64,000 nt of DNA from Ambrosia x helenae (GCA_030844895.1 CM061228.1:32488626-32552625), one strand, 5' to 3'. Numbered from the stretch's first letter, positions 29,744 to 40,742 are shown. Made by a program: numbers and translations. Notes: generated from the letters alone by a model not told the origin.

Positions 29744-32232
29744 CTAAGAAAAACACATAAAAATAACAATTACATACCTTTATAAAGAGATTATAGATAG
29801 TTCCATTGTACACACTTTGAAACAACAACAGTATGCTAATTGCTCAATTTAGTCATCGTTACAATCATAACTTAGAAAACAGGACAATGTCAAACAAAGA
29901 CATCAACAAGAAAGAAACCGTACTCATATACATTCATTTTTACGGCTCCAACATTTTTTATTTTGTCAACTGTTCACCTATAGGGTCACTGGTGCTTATG
30001 TCAATATTTCAGAGTAACTGGTAACCCAATGCTTTAGCTCATGATGTAACTGCAGGGAAAAAAATAATCAAACCTCACTATTTTTAGATAGTAAACTTCT
30101 AATTTGATTATTAAACATCAGGGATCGTTAAACATACCGCGACTATGAACAGCAATACCTCAGGAAAGCATCGAATGCTGAAAGGAACCGAAAACTGAGC
30201 AAATAAGAAAAAAAAAGCACATCAGCCAATATTTTTTCTAAGGAAAAAATGCGCAATGGTCGTTTAAATATTCGTAACAGTAGATGGACTCAGACACAAC
30301 GTAGCGCATCAATCGGTTGCAATGTGTACTAAATACAAATCATAATGCCATCACAGCTTATGCACGCCATCATCGCCCCTTTGTAATTAAGGCGGAAAAA
30401 AACTTGCAAGTACTCTATGGCAGGCAGCCACCTAACCAATTTGTGTAGTTTGCCATCTATCGAACCACTGATGAAATAGTTGTCATCCACATGATCAAAT
30501 GAAATTGATTAATCCTCAAATAGTTGTATGGTTGCTGAAGGGCTTAGGGTTTGCAAAGAATCTTGGCTGCGAAGTGGGGTGCAGGCATAAACCCACTGTC
30601 CACCACCTTCGCCACGCCATCGTCACCATTTGTCGGCAAAAATTACACACTCTTCATTGCTAGCAACACATGAAGACAAAAATAAGCACTTGTTTCACAA
30701 AACACTCTAACACTAAACACAACAAACGACCAAGGCAACATAGGGTCGGGTGATGTGTCTTGGTCACCGACTTCTCAAAACAATGACAACATCAACGAAA
30801 GTCAACCATGAAACCTAGAAAAATATGGCAAAATCCGTGATGCAGAAACAGACAGAAACATGCCTCCATAGACGGTTCGCGAACCATCGGGGGCAACAAA
30901 ATCAATGTATTCATCGCCATAGATTGGTCAAAAGCTGCCGACAACAACATCAATAGAAATCCCAAAATTAGGCCACATATGTGTGTGTATCAACAAACCA
31001 ACCAATAATACAACAATTTATGACTATTATACCATTTTATAATATAGCCAAACATGAACTATTGAAATACATACACAATTCCACTTTCCTTTTTGAACTC
31101 TTAGTAATCAGTAGGTTTCTGTTCATAAACAAATCAGTACCTTGCATTACAATGGACTTCCATTTTTTACCTCATAATTCATTTGTTTAGTATTCACATG
31201 TGCATTTAAGAATAATATACATAATAAAAAAAAAAACTATCGCTCCAAAGCAACCTCTTTAACCACAATCAATCCCCAAAATAAAGTATACAATCAGGAA
31301 AAAGGGATTCGCAAAATCTGGCGTTACCTCAGTCATCGATGGAGTAAACATGCAGTTGGGGAGGGGGGTTTCGTCGGAACCCTAAGCTCCTCCCCAACCC
31401 TATACCCGGCTATTCGAAATCCAATCTGAACCGCGTTTGAGCGAACATAGAGCCGTCACAGTGGCAGCAGCCGTCGTCACCATAGTCCATAGGCGGCTCG
31501 AAAGCCACGACCACCACCATCACAACGGTTCAAAACACCACCAAGTTGCTGCCACAACATCACAACTCAAAGTAAACAAAATTTGTGGTTTCGGAGGTAG
31601 AGTGATGAGGAGAAAAAAGGACATAATATTTGAAAGACATGTATATCAAGAGATTTGTTGTACATAAAGAAAAAAGATGCAAAGAGTGATTGTACTATTT
31701 TCATATCCTCATTCTCTTCTTCTTCCACTACAGAAACAACAGATCCAATAATTAGGTTAAATTCACCCCTAAAGCCTAAGAAAATTACCTTATCTTCCAT
31801 CACCGATGCTCTGTTTTTTTATCGGCTTCGATTCGCCTTCGGGCTTCGCGGCGCAGTGAACGGCTCTGCCAAGTTGTTCCATCATCCAAAAACTGAGGTC
31901 AAATAGAGAGATAGAGAGAGAGAGAGAGAGGAAGATGAGATGTAGAAAGAGTCAAAAGAGAGAAAGAGGAACGCTGTGAACCGACTTATGTGAGTGCACA
32001 GACTTTGGTAATTATAGTACGGATAATATGACATCAAGGATGACACACAAAATTGGATAGTGTCATATCTTTTATTTCTTGACATTGCATTTCTTGACAC
32101 ACAAAAAAGTGTGTCATTAATTAACTAGTTTTTTAAAACATGACAATTTTTTTATGACACACGTTTTTTAGTGTCATAAATCAGTGCGTGTCATAAAATG
32201 TGTGTCAAGATAGGGGTATTTTTCTAGTAGTG
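29744..32232. other. Remainder of CACTA interior; no other gene supported
   Basis: AT-rich DNA with scattered short ORFs. A (GA)n run lies at about 31905-31930. The stretch at about 31340-31600 is GC-richer and could be gene-derived, but no family is recognisable. Subterminal TGACAC repeats start at about 32030. Confidence 0.45.
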
Positions 32233-32654
32233 AATTGGTTTTATTTCAGCCCTGTAGCAGCCGAGGGCTGCTCGGTTTCTAGTTATCGACTCTCAAAATG
32301 GCAAAGTAGATTGTGAGAAGTGTAGAGATAGAAATGAAAGATGTTGATTGAAAATATTTGGTTTTGGTACATAAAATGAGGAGATAACATCCTCCTTAAA
32401 TACAAGAATGAAAATACATAAAATAGGCAAATAGCAAATCTTGAGGCACGAATCCTGGAGACACTAAGTGTTGGGGCATAGAATAAGGAAGTGACTTTGA
32501 CTATTGACTTTTGACTTGATTGCATAGTCATTGGAGGAGAAATTATCTCCAATACTCCCCCTCAAGTTGGAGTGTGAAGGTTACGAACGCCCAACTTGCA
32601 AAGTAATATTTTTTTCTTTTCGAACACTCCTCTTCAAGTTGGAGTGTTTGATTT

Positions 32655-33292
32655 TTGCGGATTCAAATATTTAAACCAGACTTCCTTTTCTTGCGGCTTC
32701 AAAAAAACCGACCTTCTATTTGCGGGTTCAAAGGACCCGACTTTCCTTTTCTTGAGGGTTCAAAAGACCCAACTTTTCTTTTCTTGCGAGTTTCAAAAAA
32801 CTCGACTTTTCTTTCTCTCGAGTTCAAAGAACTCGACTTTTCTTTTCTTGCGAGTTTAACAAAAAAACCCGACTAATTTTGCGAGCTTAAAGAACCCGAC
32901 GTTTCTTCTCGCGAGTTCAAAGAACTCGACTTTTCTTCTTGCGGGCTCAAAGGAACCTGACTTTTCTTTCTTGCGAGTTCAAAGGAACCCGACTTTTCTT
33001 CTTGCGGGCTCAAAGGAACCCGACTTTTCTTCTTGCGGGCTCAAAGGAACCCGACTTTTTCTTCTTGCGGGTTCAAATAACCCGACTTTTCTTTTTCTTG
33101 CGGGCTCAAAGACCCCGACTTTTCTTTTTCTTGCGGGTTTTAAAAAAACCCGACTTTTTTTTTCGCGGGTTCGAAAGAACCCGACTTTTTTTTCTCGCAG
33201 GCTCAAAAGAACCCGACTTTTCTTCATGCGGGTTCAAAGAACCCGACATTTCTTTTCTTGCGAGTTCAAAGAACTCGACTTTTTTTTTTGTC
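32655..33292. repeat. Array of about 20 hairpin units in the TRIM-like interior
   Basis: Units of 29-36 bases follow the pattern GCGGGTTCAAAGAACCCGAC plus a spacer of T and C. The arms vary together: CGGGTT with AACCCG, CGAGTT with AACTCG. A minority are mismatched (for example CGGGCT with AACCCG). ORFs of 73-165 codons across it are by-products of the repeat and not genes. Confidence 0.9.
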
Positions 33293-33431
33293 CTTCATTC
33301 TTCGCCATCTTGTGCCCCTTCTTCCTTTTTTTTTACTTTCTCCTACCGTGCTTTTGCTTTCCCTTTTCTTATTATTATTATTTTTTCTTTTTTTTTTCTT
33401 TCGAGCAGGATAGTAACCTGCTCTGATACCA

Positions 33432-33782
33432 TATAGAAATTTCAGCGGAAGCGATTTTCTAATTGGTTTTATTTCAGCCCTGTAGCAGCCGAGGGCTGCT
33501 CGGTTTCTAGTTATCGACCCTCAAAATGGCAAAGTAGATTGTGAGAAGTGTAGAGATAGAAATGAAAGATGTTGATTGAAAATATTTGGTTTTGGTACAT
33601 AAAATGAGGAGATAACATCCTCCTTAAATACAAGAATGAAAATACATAAAATAGGCAAATAGCAAATCTTGAGGCACGAATCCTGGAGACACTAAGTGTT
33701 GGGGCATAGAATAAGGAAGAGACTTTGACTATTGACTTTTGACTTGATTGCATAGTCATTGGAGGAGAAATTATCTCCAATA
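33432..33782 (-). repeat. 5' LTR of the TRIM-like element, with empty CACTA site
   Basis: Intact 351-bp LTR. The junction TTTTCTAATTGG is uninterrupted here, while the left LTR has the CACTA at this point. The primer site lies immediately to its left (33418-33431). Confidence 0.9.
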
Positions 33783-34099
33783 AAAGAGACGCATTATAAG
33801 GATCAGACGCAATAGCTTTTGTTTGGAGAGGCAGGCGCGTATACCTTTGGGAGCATATTAGACGCAAATACCTGTAGAAATTATGGTAGGGGTGAAGGAG
33901 GGAAATTTTAGATAGGAATAAATTTTAGGGAGCGGAAAATAATTTTAGAGGAAATTTGATTACAAGTTGTGAAGCCGGAAAGAGTGAAAGTATAAAAAGA
34001 ATTGGTACAAATTTTTAGTGACATACTTAAAATGTTGTTAAAAAGCTAATTTAGTGGCATAAAAATTAATTGTCATTAAAAACGTATAGCAAGAAAATA

Positions 34100-34738
34100 T
34101 AGGGGTAAGCGTTTCGTGGTTCGGATCCACGAGAACCGTAGACACGACCCGCGAGAACCATGGTGTAACATCGCGTGATTTTTAATTTTCTTGTATTTTA
34201 AATTCTATATTTAACAAATTCCAAGTTCGCCTTTACTCGCTTCTTTTATGTTACTCCTACCGATTCGTGACGAGTCGTCATTATAATTTATCCTAATCAA
34301 TTGACAACTCCGAAGACTTTTCTTATACTATGTACTTAGACTCAAAACTAGTATGCTCACCAATGCTTTATGTGTTGACGGATATTTTATACATGTTGCA
34401 GGAAATGTTTAATGCAGGATTTTCAAGAAAAACTACTTAAGATTGGACTAGAAACTCACGCTAGTTTAAGTTCAAAGTTTTGATGTTGTATTTCCCTTTT
34501 TCATGAAACAATTTGTATTCCGTATCTTTTAGACAATGATTATGCTATGAATGAAATTTTATCTTTAAATCATATTGTCGCAATTAGTGTCATGAAGTCT
34601 TTGAACAATCTACCACAAGTCTCGCCCCGATGTATTCCGCCATCGGTTGGGGTGTGACACATGGACCTGAACCTTTTTAAATATATGGGTCGGTTTCCGG
34701 TTCTAGATTTATACGAAATATCGGTTCTAGATTTAGTA
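34100..34738. mobile_element. hAT fragment related to 20954-21760, carrying a solo LTR
   Basis: Starts TAGGGGTAAGC, then CGTGGTTCGG and CCCGCGAGAACC. After the solo LTR it resumes with CTGAACCTTTTTAAATATAT and GGGTCGGTTTCCGGTTC. This is the reverse complement of the right end of the element at 20954-21760. The far hAT end is missing. Confidence 0.7.
34164..34659 (+). repeat. Solo LTR (496 bp)
   Basis: Begins TGTAACATCGCG and ends GGTTGGGGTGTGACA. A perfect 5-bp target duplication CATGG flanks it (34159-34163 and 34660-34664). The end block CCGATGTATTCCGCCATCGGTTGG resembles the Tekay-type LTR ends at 6040 and 13728, so it belongs to a related gypsy family. It is much shorter than those LTRs. 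Confidence 0.85.
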
Positions 34739-34797
34739 GCACAAAGACAAAATGTCACTAAAAATGTATGTCACTAAATGACTTTTTGTTTGTAGTG

Positions 34798-35014
34798 ATC
34801 ATTTGTTTCCATATCTCATATGTTATACTTTGTGGTTTAAAGTCAATAAGAACAGACATATCCTCTCCATCCTCTTCAAGTAAAAGAGAGTTTGATATTT
34901 ATTTAGAATTAAAATTTTAGAATCTATAATTTAATTGATGACAACGATTTAGTAATATCACAATAATTTTTGTGTATGTGTGTTTGTGTTTGTGTCTATC
35001 AATATCTAACTAAT
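34798..35014. other. Short AT-rich spacer
   Basis: No feature beyond a TGTGTTTGTGTTTGTG run near 34975-34998. Confidence 0.5.
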
Positions 35015-35660
35015 TATTCATCATTGGGCCTAATTGACCATCAATGGGTATAAATGATAATTATTGGGTCTATCTAACCATCATTGGGCTTAACTGACCA
35101 TCGTTGGATGTAACTAACCTTCATTGAGCTTACTAACCATCATTGGATTCAATTGACCATTACTGGTTTAATTAACCATCATTGGGCCTAACTGACCATC
35201 ATTGGATCCAACAAACGATCATTGGTTTAATTAACGATCATTGGATCTAAATGACCATCATTGGATCTAATTGACGATCTTTGGTTCTAATTAACCATCA
35301 TTGGATCTAATTGACCATCATTGGATCTAATTGATGATCTTTGGTTCTAATTAACCATCATTGGATCTAATTGACCATCATTGGATCTAATTGACGATCT
35401 TTGGTTCTAATTAACCATCATTGGATCTAATTGACCATCATCAGGCCTAATTGACCATCATCGGGTCTAGATGACCATCATTCGGTCTAAGTGACAATGA
35501 TTGGATCTACCTGACCATCATTAGGCTAAACAACCATCATTGGATCTAATTAGTCATCATTGGGTGTAACTGACAATCATTGGATCTAACGATCATCATT
35601 GGGCCTAACTGACCATCACTAGATCCAACTGACCATCAGTGGTGTAATTACCCATCATTT
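35015..35660. repeat. Minisatellite, about 20-bp unit with ATTGG core
   Basis: The unit approximates TTGGATCTAATTGACCATCA. Three consecutive copies of a 60-base higher-order block, containing TTGGTTCTAATTAACCATCA as one member, lie at about 35260-35440. Outer units are more diverged. It directly abuts the truncated integrase end of the Tat-lineage element. Confidence 0.88.
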
Positions 35661-35667
35661 AATCTAA

Positions 35668-36402
35668 TAAGGATGGGATACCAATTTTTACTGGGATCAT
35701 TGCTTCTGAGCCATATGTCAAACTGAACGGCGTCTCACCGTTACTTGTTTTGGGCATAGTTCTGTGTGCCCAGAGGACATGTGGCAGCTATTCAACCCAA
35801 GATTTTCCTTCTGCATCCAGTCGTTTTTTCAATCCCTCCAGGATGCTTCGATTTGTTCTTTCCACCTGGCCGTTGCCTTGCGGATGGGCGACGGAGGTGA
35901 AAACCTGCTGAATCTGTAGTCCCGTGCACCATTCTTTGAACGATCTGTCTGTAAACTGTGTTCCATTGTCACTAACAAGGTATAGTGGGACCCCAAAACG
36001 GCAGACTATGTGCTCCCAAAGGAATTTCTTGATGTTTGATGCTTCAATTTTCGCCAATGGCTTGGCCTCGACCCATTTCGTGAAGTAGTCGACGGCCACC
36101 ACTAGATATTTCAATTTTCCCGGAGCCAGAGGAAACGGCCCCACCAGATCCACTCCCCACTTTTGGAATGGCCACGCGGCTGTGACCGGTATTAATTTGT
36201 TCTTCGGTCGTATTGTTTGTGGTGCGTATTTCTGGCAGCTGATACATTTTTGCAGTTCCTCCACGGCCATGTTGTGCATTCCCGGCCAGAAATACCCCGC
36301 GTTTGTTATTTTGCTACTACTGCTCGAGGCCCCGCGTGTATGCCGCATATGCCTGCGTGTATGTCTTGTATCAAGAACCTTGCTTCTGATGGTGTTACAC
36401 AT
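35668..36402 (-). pseudogene. Integrase of the Tat-lineage element, truncated
   Basis: Minus strand: a zinc-binding segment with CISCQKYA, then the catalytic D at KWGVDLVGPF, D at YLVSDNGTQF and E at NGQVERTNRS. A nonsense codon sits at 35788-35790 (after KSWVE), and the frame then continues with LPHVLWAHRT and AMIPVKIGIPSL before running into repeat sequence at about 35668. The normal C-terminal region is absent. The protein would have inserted element cDNA but cannot work as it stands. Confidence 0.85.
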
Positions 36403-36530
36403 CGCAGAGCTGGTCCCAAGTAGGATTTCCGGTACAGGTTTCCTCCGTGCATTTCGTATTGCAGGGCTTTGGTCCGGATCTTCAGTGCCTCGCCTTTATT
36501 CTCCGGGAGTGTTCTCTTTTCCAGGTATTG

Positions 36531-37096
36531 CTAGATAGGGGTCATCCATGATATTTCTGCTACGAATATGTTGTGTACCTCCGCCACATGAGTTGATGGC
36601 TGTCTTAGAGTCTCAATGTGAACGTTTTCTTCAGTACCTGTAGATGCTAGCTTGCTAAGGGCGTCCGCGATGTCATTCTTATGTCTTCTCACATGAATGA
36701 GCGTGATCTTTTCAAATTTTGACATCAGTGCTTTTGTTTTCTCCAAGTATCTTGCCATCGTGTCATCCTTGGCTTCATAGGACTCGTTAACTTGATTGTT
36801 TACTAGCAACGAATCCACATGAGCATCGACTCTTTTTGCTCCCATTGAAAGTGCAAGCGCATTCCTACTAGCAATGCCTCGTATTCTGACTGGTTGTTCG
36901 AGCATTCAAAGTCAAAACACAACGCGTGTAAAGACTTTATTCCCTCCGGGCTTACTAGCATTAGTCCGGCTCCTGCTCCTTTGCTATTTGATGCGCCGTC
37001 AGTGCATAGCTGCCATGCTGAGCTTTCGTCCCCCGTCGCAGATCCGCGGCTGTTCCTTGGTAGCTGTGCTGTTTCATCTTCCAGGATTTCAGCCAT
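36531..37096 (-). pseudogene. Archaeal-type second RNase H of the Tat-lineage element
   Basis: Minus strand: LCTDGASNSKGAGAGLMLV carries the first catalytic D, NNQSEYEALLVG the E, AHVDSLLVNNQ the next D and NDIADALSKL the last. The two halves are in different frames, with the shift near 36840. This duplicated RNase H is the hallmark of Tat/Ogre-like gypsy elements, where it is thought to take over from the degenerate first copy. It sits between RNase H and integrase as expected. Confidence 0.82.
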
Positions 37097-37150
37097 AAAG
37101 TCTGCTATGACTTGTCCTTTGATGGATGTTCTTTTCTTGACCTTGTGCCC

Positions 37151-38128
37151 TTAGAAGTACCGGCGTAGTCGGCGGGATGCATGTACTAATGCCAACACCA
37201 GTTTTTCCAACGTTGGATATCTTCCCTCTGGGTCGGAGAGGACCCGGCTAATGTAGTACACTGGTGTCTGCAAGCTTTCCCTTTCTACCAACAAGACCGC
37301 ACTGACTGCATGATGTCCGACTGCTAGATACATTTTTAAGATCTCTCCGAGCTTAGGAGCGGTGAGTGTAGGCAGGTTGCCAACAAATACCTTCATTTCT
37401 TGAAATGCTTTTTCCGCCTCTTCAGTCCATCTGAACTTGTTCTTGTTCAGACATTCTTTCAGGGTGGATATGAAGGGGAGAGATCTTTCCGCGTGTCGTG
37501 CCAAAAATTGGTTAATGGCCGCTAGCCTCCCGTTTAGAGTCTGAGCCTCTTTTAATGTCTTCGGGGAGGGCATGTTTGTAATGGCTATTACCGTCTCAGG
37601 GTTAACCCTGAAACCGTCTTTTGACACTACCACTCCCAAGAATCGTCCTTCTTCCATTCCAAAAGAACATTTCCCGGGATTGAGTTTGATGTTATACTCT
37701 CGCAATGTCATGAACGTTTCTTCAATATCCGTGATGATGTTCTCCTCTGTACAACTCTTGATCACTAAATCATCAATGTAAACTTCTAGGTTTCGACCGA
37801 TTTGCTTTTCGAATGCTTGGTCCATTAATCTTTGGTATGTTGCTCCTGCATTCTTCAATCCGAAAGGCATCTTTGTGTAACAGTAGATACCGACATCGGT
37901 GTGGAATGCAGTTTTGTCTTCATCCTCCAGGGCCATCTTTATCTGGTGATAACCTTTGTACGCATCGAGAAAACACGTAAACTTGAATGCTGCCAGTGAG
38001 TCTACCTTGAGATCGATCTCCGGGAGAGGATACGCATCTTTTGGGCACGCCTTATTCAGATCTTTATAGTCTACGCACATTCGCCAAGTTCCGTCATGTT
38101 TTTGACCATGACCGGGTTGGCGACCCAA
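37151..38128 (-). pseudogene. Reverse transcriptase and degenerate first RNase H of the Tat-lineage element
   Basis: Minus strand, 325 codons open. RT motifs include WRMCVDYKDLNKACPKD, FLDAYKGYHQIKM, KMPFGLKNAGATYQRLMD and the catalytic YIDDLVIKS. The RNase H section (YLAVGHHAVSAVLL, TLEKLVLALVHASRRLRRYF) lacks the normal first aspartate (AVG in place of a D-containing motif), as is usual in this lineage. The segment upstream joins the protease piece through a stop or frame change around 38130-38166. The RT active site itself looks intact. Confidence 0.88.
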
Positions 38129-38165
38129 GTATGGTACTTGGTCTTCCGTAAAATGTCTGCTTCTT

Positions 38166-39788
38166 CTAGTTTTTTTTTACCTCTTGAACCACCGCAGCCC
38201 GCCTTTCAGGTGCCATGCTCCACTTTTTCTGAGTAACGGGCTTGATGGATGGGTAGGTTGACAACTTATGCTCCGCCTTCGATCTTGCTATGCCCGTCAT
38301 GTCGGCGTGTTTAAAAGCAAATACATCTAGGTTTCTTTTCATCACCTGCTTGAGCTTGTCTCGTGCTGCCATGGACAAGGTATCTCCTAACATGACCGTC
38401 TGTTCTGGGTATTCCGTGTTTAATACCCACCTTTCCGGGCCAACGAGTCCTGTCGGTGCCTGGCGATGTGATTTGTGGTCTGTGGTTGCACAAGTTCTGT
38501 CCCCGGGCACCGTGACTACCCCTTGGGGGGTTGGAAACATCAGGAACCCTCTGGCCGTTGATACCAGGGCATCAATTTTTCCTAGAGTATATCGCCCCAT
38601 GATCACATTGTACTGGGAATTGGCCGGGATGACCAAAAAAGTGACCAATATCGTTCTCTCCTTTCGCCCATCCCCGATAGTGACCGGAAACGTGAGTTGC
38701 ACCAGAGGTTCAATGCTTTCCCCTGTGAAACCTCTCACAGGTCCTCTGGCGGGTTCGAGCATCCTTTGATCTTCCGGTCGCATACGCCGGAAACATGGCT
38801 CATATATTATATCCTCAGAGCTGCCAGTGTCTACCAGGATTCTCCTCATGCTATAATCCCCGACCGTGGCGGAGATCACCAAAGCTTCCATGCTCAGCAT
38901 TCGGTAATGAGGAGGTATGGTAATGGTTGCCTCCATCCATGGTTCTATCTTTTCGAATGATCTCTTTCGACCATATCTTGATTCAAACTTCACCATATTT
39001 ATTTCCCAAGGCCTCTTTCCTGCAGCCTTATCTGCTCCGGCCGATGAGGTGTTTGGTTTTACGTCTCTTACCAAGTGTGCCAACTTTCCTGTTTTGAAGA
39101 AGTTTTCGATTTGTTTCTTCAGCTGGAAACAGTCGTTTGTCTCGTGTCCAACACCCTTATGGTAAGCGCAGTATTTAGACTTGTCTTGGGATGGTGACTC
39201 CTTCAACGGGCGAGGCGTGTTAAGCCTCAAATCTTCAGACTCCAATATTTGGAGTGGTGTTTTCGTTAGCTCCGGATATTCGAATCTTGGCTTCGATGAG
39301 CTTTCTCCTTTTCCCACGAATGTGTCTTGGGACCTTTCTGATCGTCGTCGATCATCTCTTCGATCTTCCCAGCTATCATTCCGGGAGTATGGATGCCTAT
39401 CCGATCTTCCCTTATTTTTGGAACTTTGTTGATCTCGAGAGCCTTCAGAGTTTTTTACCGCCTCTTGCCTCTTCCTTACAGCATGGTTCATGGCTATGGA
39501 TTTCTCCTGTTTTACATAGGCCTTCGCGATGGTCATCATCTCATCCATGGTTTGCGGATAACCCGTCGGGCCGTGTAACTTTCGTAATAAGCCATCATCA
39601 TTTACCCCCATGGTGAAAGCGGTACATGCTAACTCTTCGGTGAGCCCGGGGATCTGCAATCTTTCTTTGTTGAATCGAATGATAAAATGCTCCATTGACT
39701 CATTATCCCTCTGTCGTATGTGCATTACCTCGTCTCTGTATTTGGTGTGCCTTCTTTGTTGACTAAACTGCTGTGAGAAACCCTTCAC
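38166..39788 (-). pseudogene. Gag C-terminal half and protease of the Tat-lineage element
   Basis: Minus strand, 540 codons open. Contains the Gag segment QRRHTKYRDEVMHIRQRDNE, a CCHC-like zinc segment CAYHKGVGHETNDCFQLK, and an aspartic protease with RRILVDTGSSEDIIY as active site, followed by NVIMGRYTLGKIDAL. The tail KHADMTGI marks the approach to RT. Gag coats the RNA and protease cleaves the polyprotein. The frame to the right carries nonsense codons, so the ATG at 39788 is not the true start. Confidence 0.82.
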
Positions 39789-40742
39789 GATTCCATTCCA
39801 ATTGGATATGGACCCGGGTGGTAAGCTATCCTACTAGACCCGTGCTGCCCCGACAAGAGTCTGGACAAACATGTGACACCAAGCCGGCATGGGCCAATCC
39901 TTTGACCGTCCTGCAAACTCAAAAATACTCAAATGGTCATCCGGATCCCCAGTCCCGTCATACTTTCCCACAGTTGATGGCAACTTTAGATTGGAAGGCA
40001 AAGGGGCGTCGGCTATCCGGGTGGTGAACTTCGAGTATGTAACCATCGCCGGAGGTCGGTAGGGTTGAGTTAGGCCTTCGTCGTCCCCTTATTCTCCATG
40101 ATCAGGAGCTCGGGTACGTGCCGCATCTTGTATCCCAGGCTGTGACGCTTGAGGTAATGGCTGGCTCAATACCGGTGTGTCTTTATATGACAATCTCGTC
40201 CTTACTCCCCCGAGGTGAGTTCCCGTATTTTGTCGAGCCGGGTGGGTTGTGCTTCCTGGCCCTGTTGGGAAGGTGTATGGGTAAGGGCTTCCCGCCACAG
40301 GAGGGTACATGTACCCGTAAGGTGGCACCGGAAACTGCGGAAAATACGAATGGTTCCCGGGGGTGACCGGGGTGTATAGAGGCATAGGAGCGGACGCCAC
40401 AGACGCGTTCATTACCGCTGAGAACAAAGGTAGACTTGACGCTGCAGTCATCCATGATGTGACTGTTGGGATAGATGGGTCTCCCATAACTGTTACAGAT
40501 GTCGTTATTGGTCTTGAGTAAGTGTTGGCCGGAGTTGGCCCAGCAAACGAGGGCGTGGAGACAGCTGAAACTGCGGGAGGCATAGATCGAAACCCGCTTT
40601 GTGCCGTCGGGAGTGATGCGAATCCCGGGGGCTGTTCCATCAGTATTTCTTCATCTATGGGTTCTGCTGAGTGGCGGTCCTCTCCTGGTCTCTCCAGGAC
40701 TTCAGACACTAACCCAAGTTGAGCTATGTTATTTGTCATCAT
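39789..40742 (-). pseudogene. Gag N-terminal region of the Tat-lineage element
   Basis: Minus strand. A likely start at 40742 (MMTNNIAQLG) opens a proline- and serine-rich N-terminal section ending at 40089. A second frame (40046-39834) carries KYDGTGDPDDHLSIFEFA, the typical beginning of a retrotransposon Gag domain. Two adjacent nonsense codons at about 39832-39837 interrupt it before DSLPPGS. The pieces are clearly one decayed Gag. Confidence 0.75.

Larger units (their letters stand above)
28011..32232. mobile_element. CACTA transposon (4222 bp) inserted in the TRIM LTR
   Basis: It begins CACTACTAGAAAAATACCCC and ends with the reverse complement. The 3-bp target duplication AAT (28008-28010 and 32233-32235) is confirmed by the intact right LTR, which has a single AAT at that point. 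Subterminal regions hold many TTTATGACAC and TTGACAC words in both orientations, plus the palindrome at 28037-28053. No CACTA transposase was recognised, so it is probably non-autonomous. It carries an ALDH7 exon and other exon-like pieces. Confidence 0.92.
27979..32554 (-). repeat. 3' LTR of the TRIM-like element, split by the CACTA
   Basis: The LTR occupies 27979-28010 and 32236-32554. Together, with one AAT counted once, this gives 351 bp, matching 33432-33782 with only two substitutions seen (C/T near 32288 and G/T near 32492). Confidence 0.88.
27979..33782 (-). mobile_element. TRIM-like non-autonomous LTR retrotransposon, interrupted by a CACTA
   Basis: It is flanked by a perfect 5-bp target duplication AAAGA (27974-27978 and 33783-33787). 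LTRs of 351 bp bound an internal region of 877 bp (32555-33431). Read on the minus strand, a primer site TGGTATCAGAGCAG (33431-33418) follows the right LTR and a polypurine tract CTTGAGGGGGAG precedes the left LTR. There is no coding capacity: the interior is an array of hairpin units. Without the CACTA it is about 1.58 kb. The LTR ends are TATTGG...CTATA instead of TG...CA, a known non-canonical class. Confidence 0.88.
33788..34797. mobile_element. CACTA-type right terminus, containing nested insertions
   Basis: The end reads, in reverse complement, CACTACAAACAAAAAGTC, and subterminal TAGTGACAT words occur on both sides of the inserts (about 34015-34090 and 34745-34790). A hAT fragment (34100-34738) with a solo LTR inside (34164-34659) interrupts it. 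Its partner end is not identified. 33788-34000 is non-coding. Confidence 0.6.

Noticed and set aside
31437..31906. Short plus-strand ORFs with His-rich or Ser-rich runs in the CACTA
   Set aside because: Low-complexity, no conserved motif, no splice logic.
28851..33292. CRISPR-like regular repeats
   Set aside because: Spacers are not unique, repeats are palindromic and degenerate, and the DNA is plant nuclear with transposon context.
32596..33436. ORFs of 73-165 codons with repeated PTFLFL-type motifs
   Set aside because: They arise from the hairpin array, are open in several frames and on both strands, and have no start context or family.
24968..34797. One large CACTA from 24968 to 34797
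   Set aside because: The ends share only CACTAC and a few bases, subterminal repeats differ, and the 3-bp flanks (TTG, ATC) do not match.
36182..39616. Plus-strand ORFs of 60-159 codons
   Set aside because: They are antisense shadows of the minus-strand Tat polyprotein.
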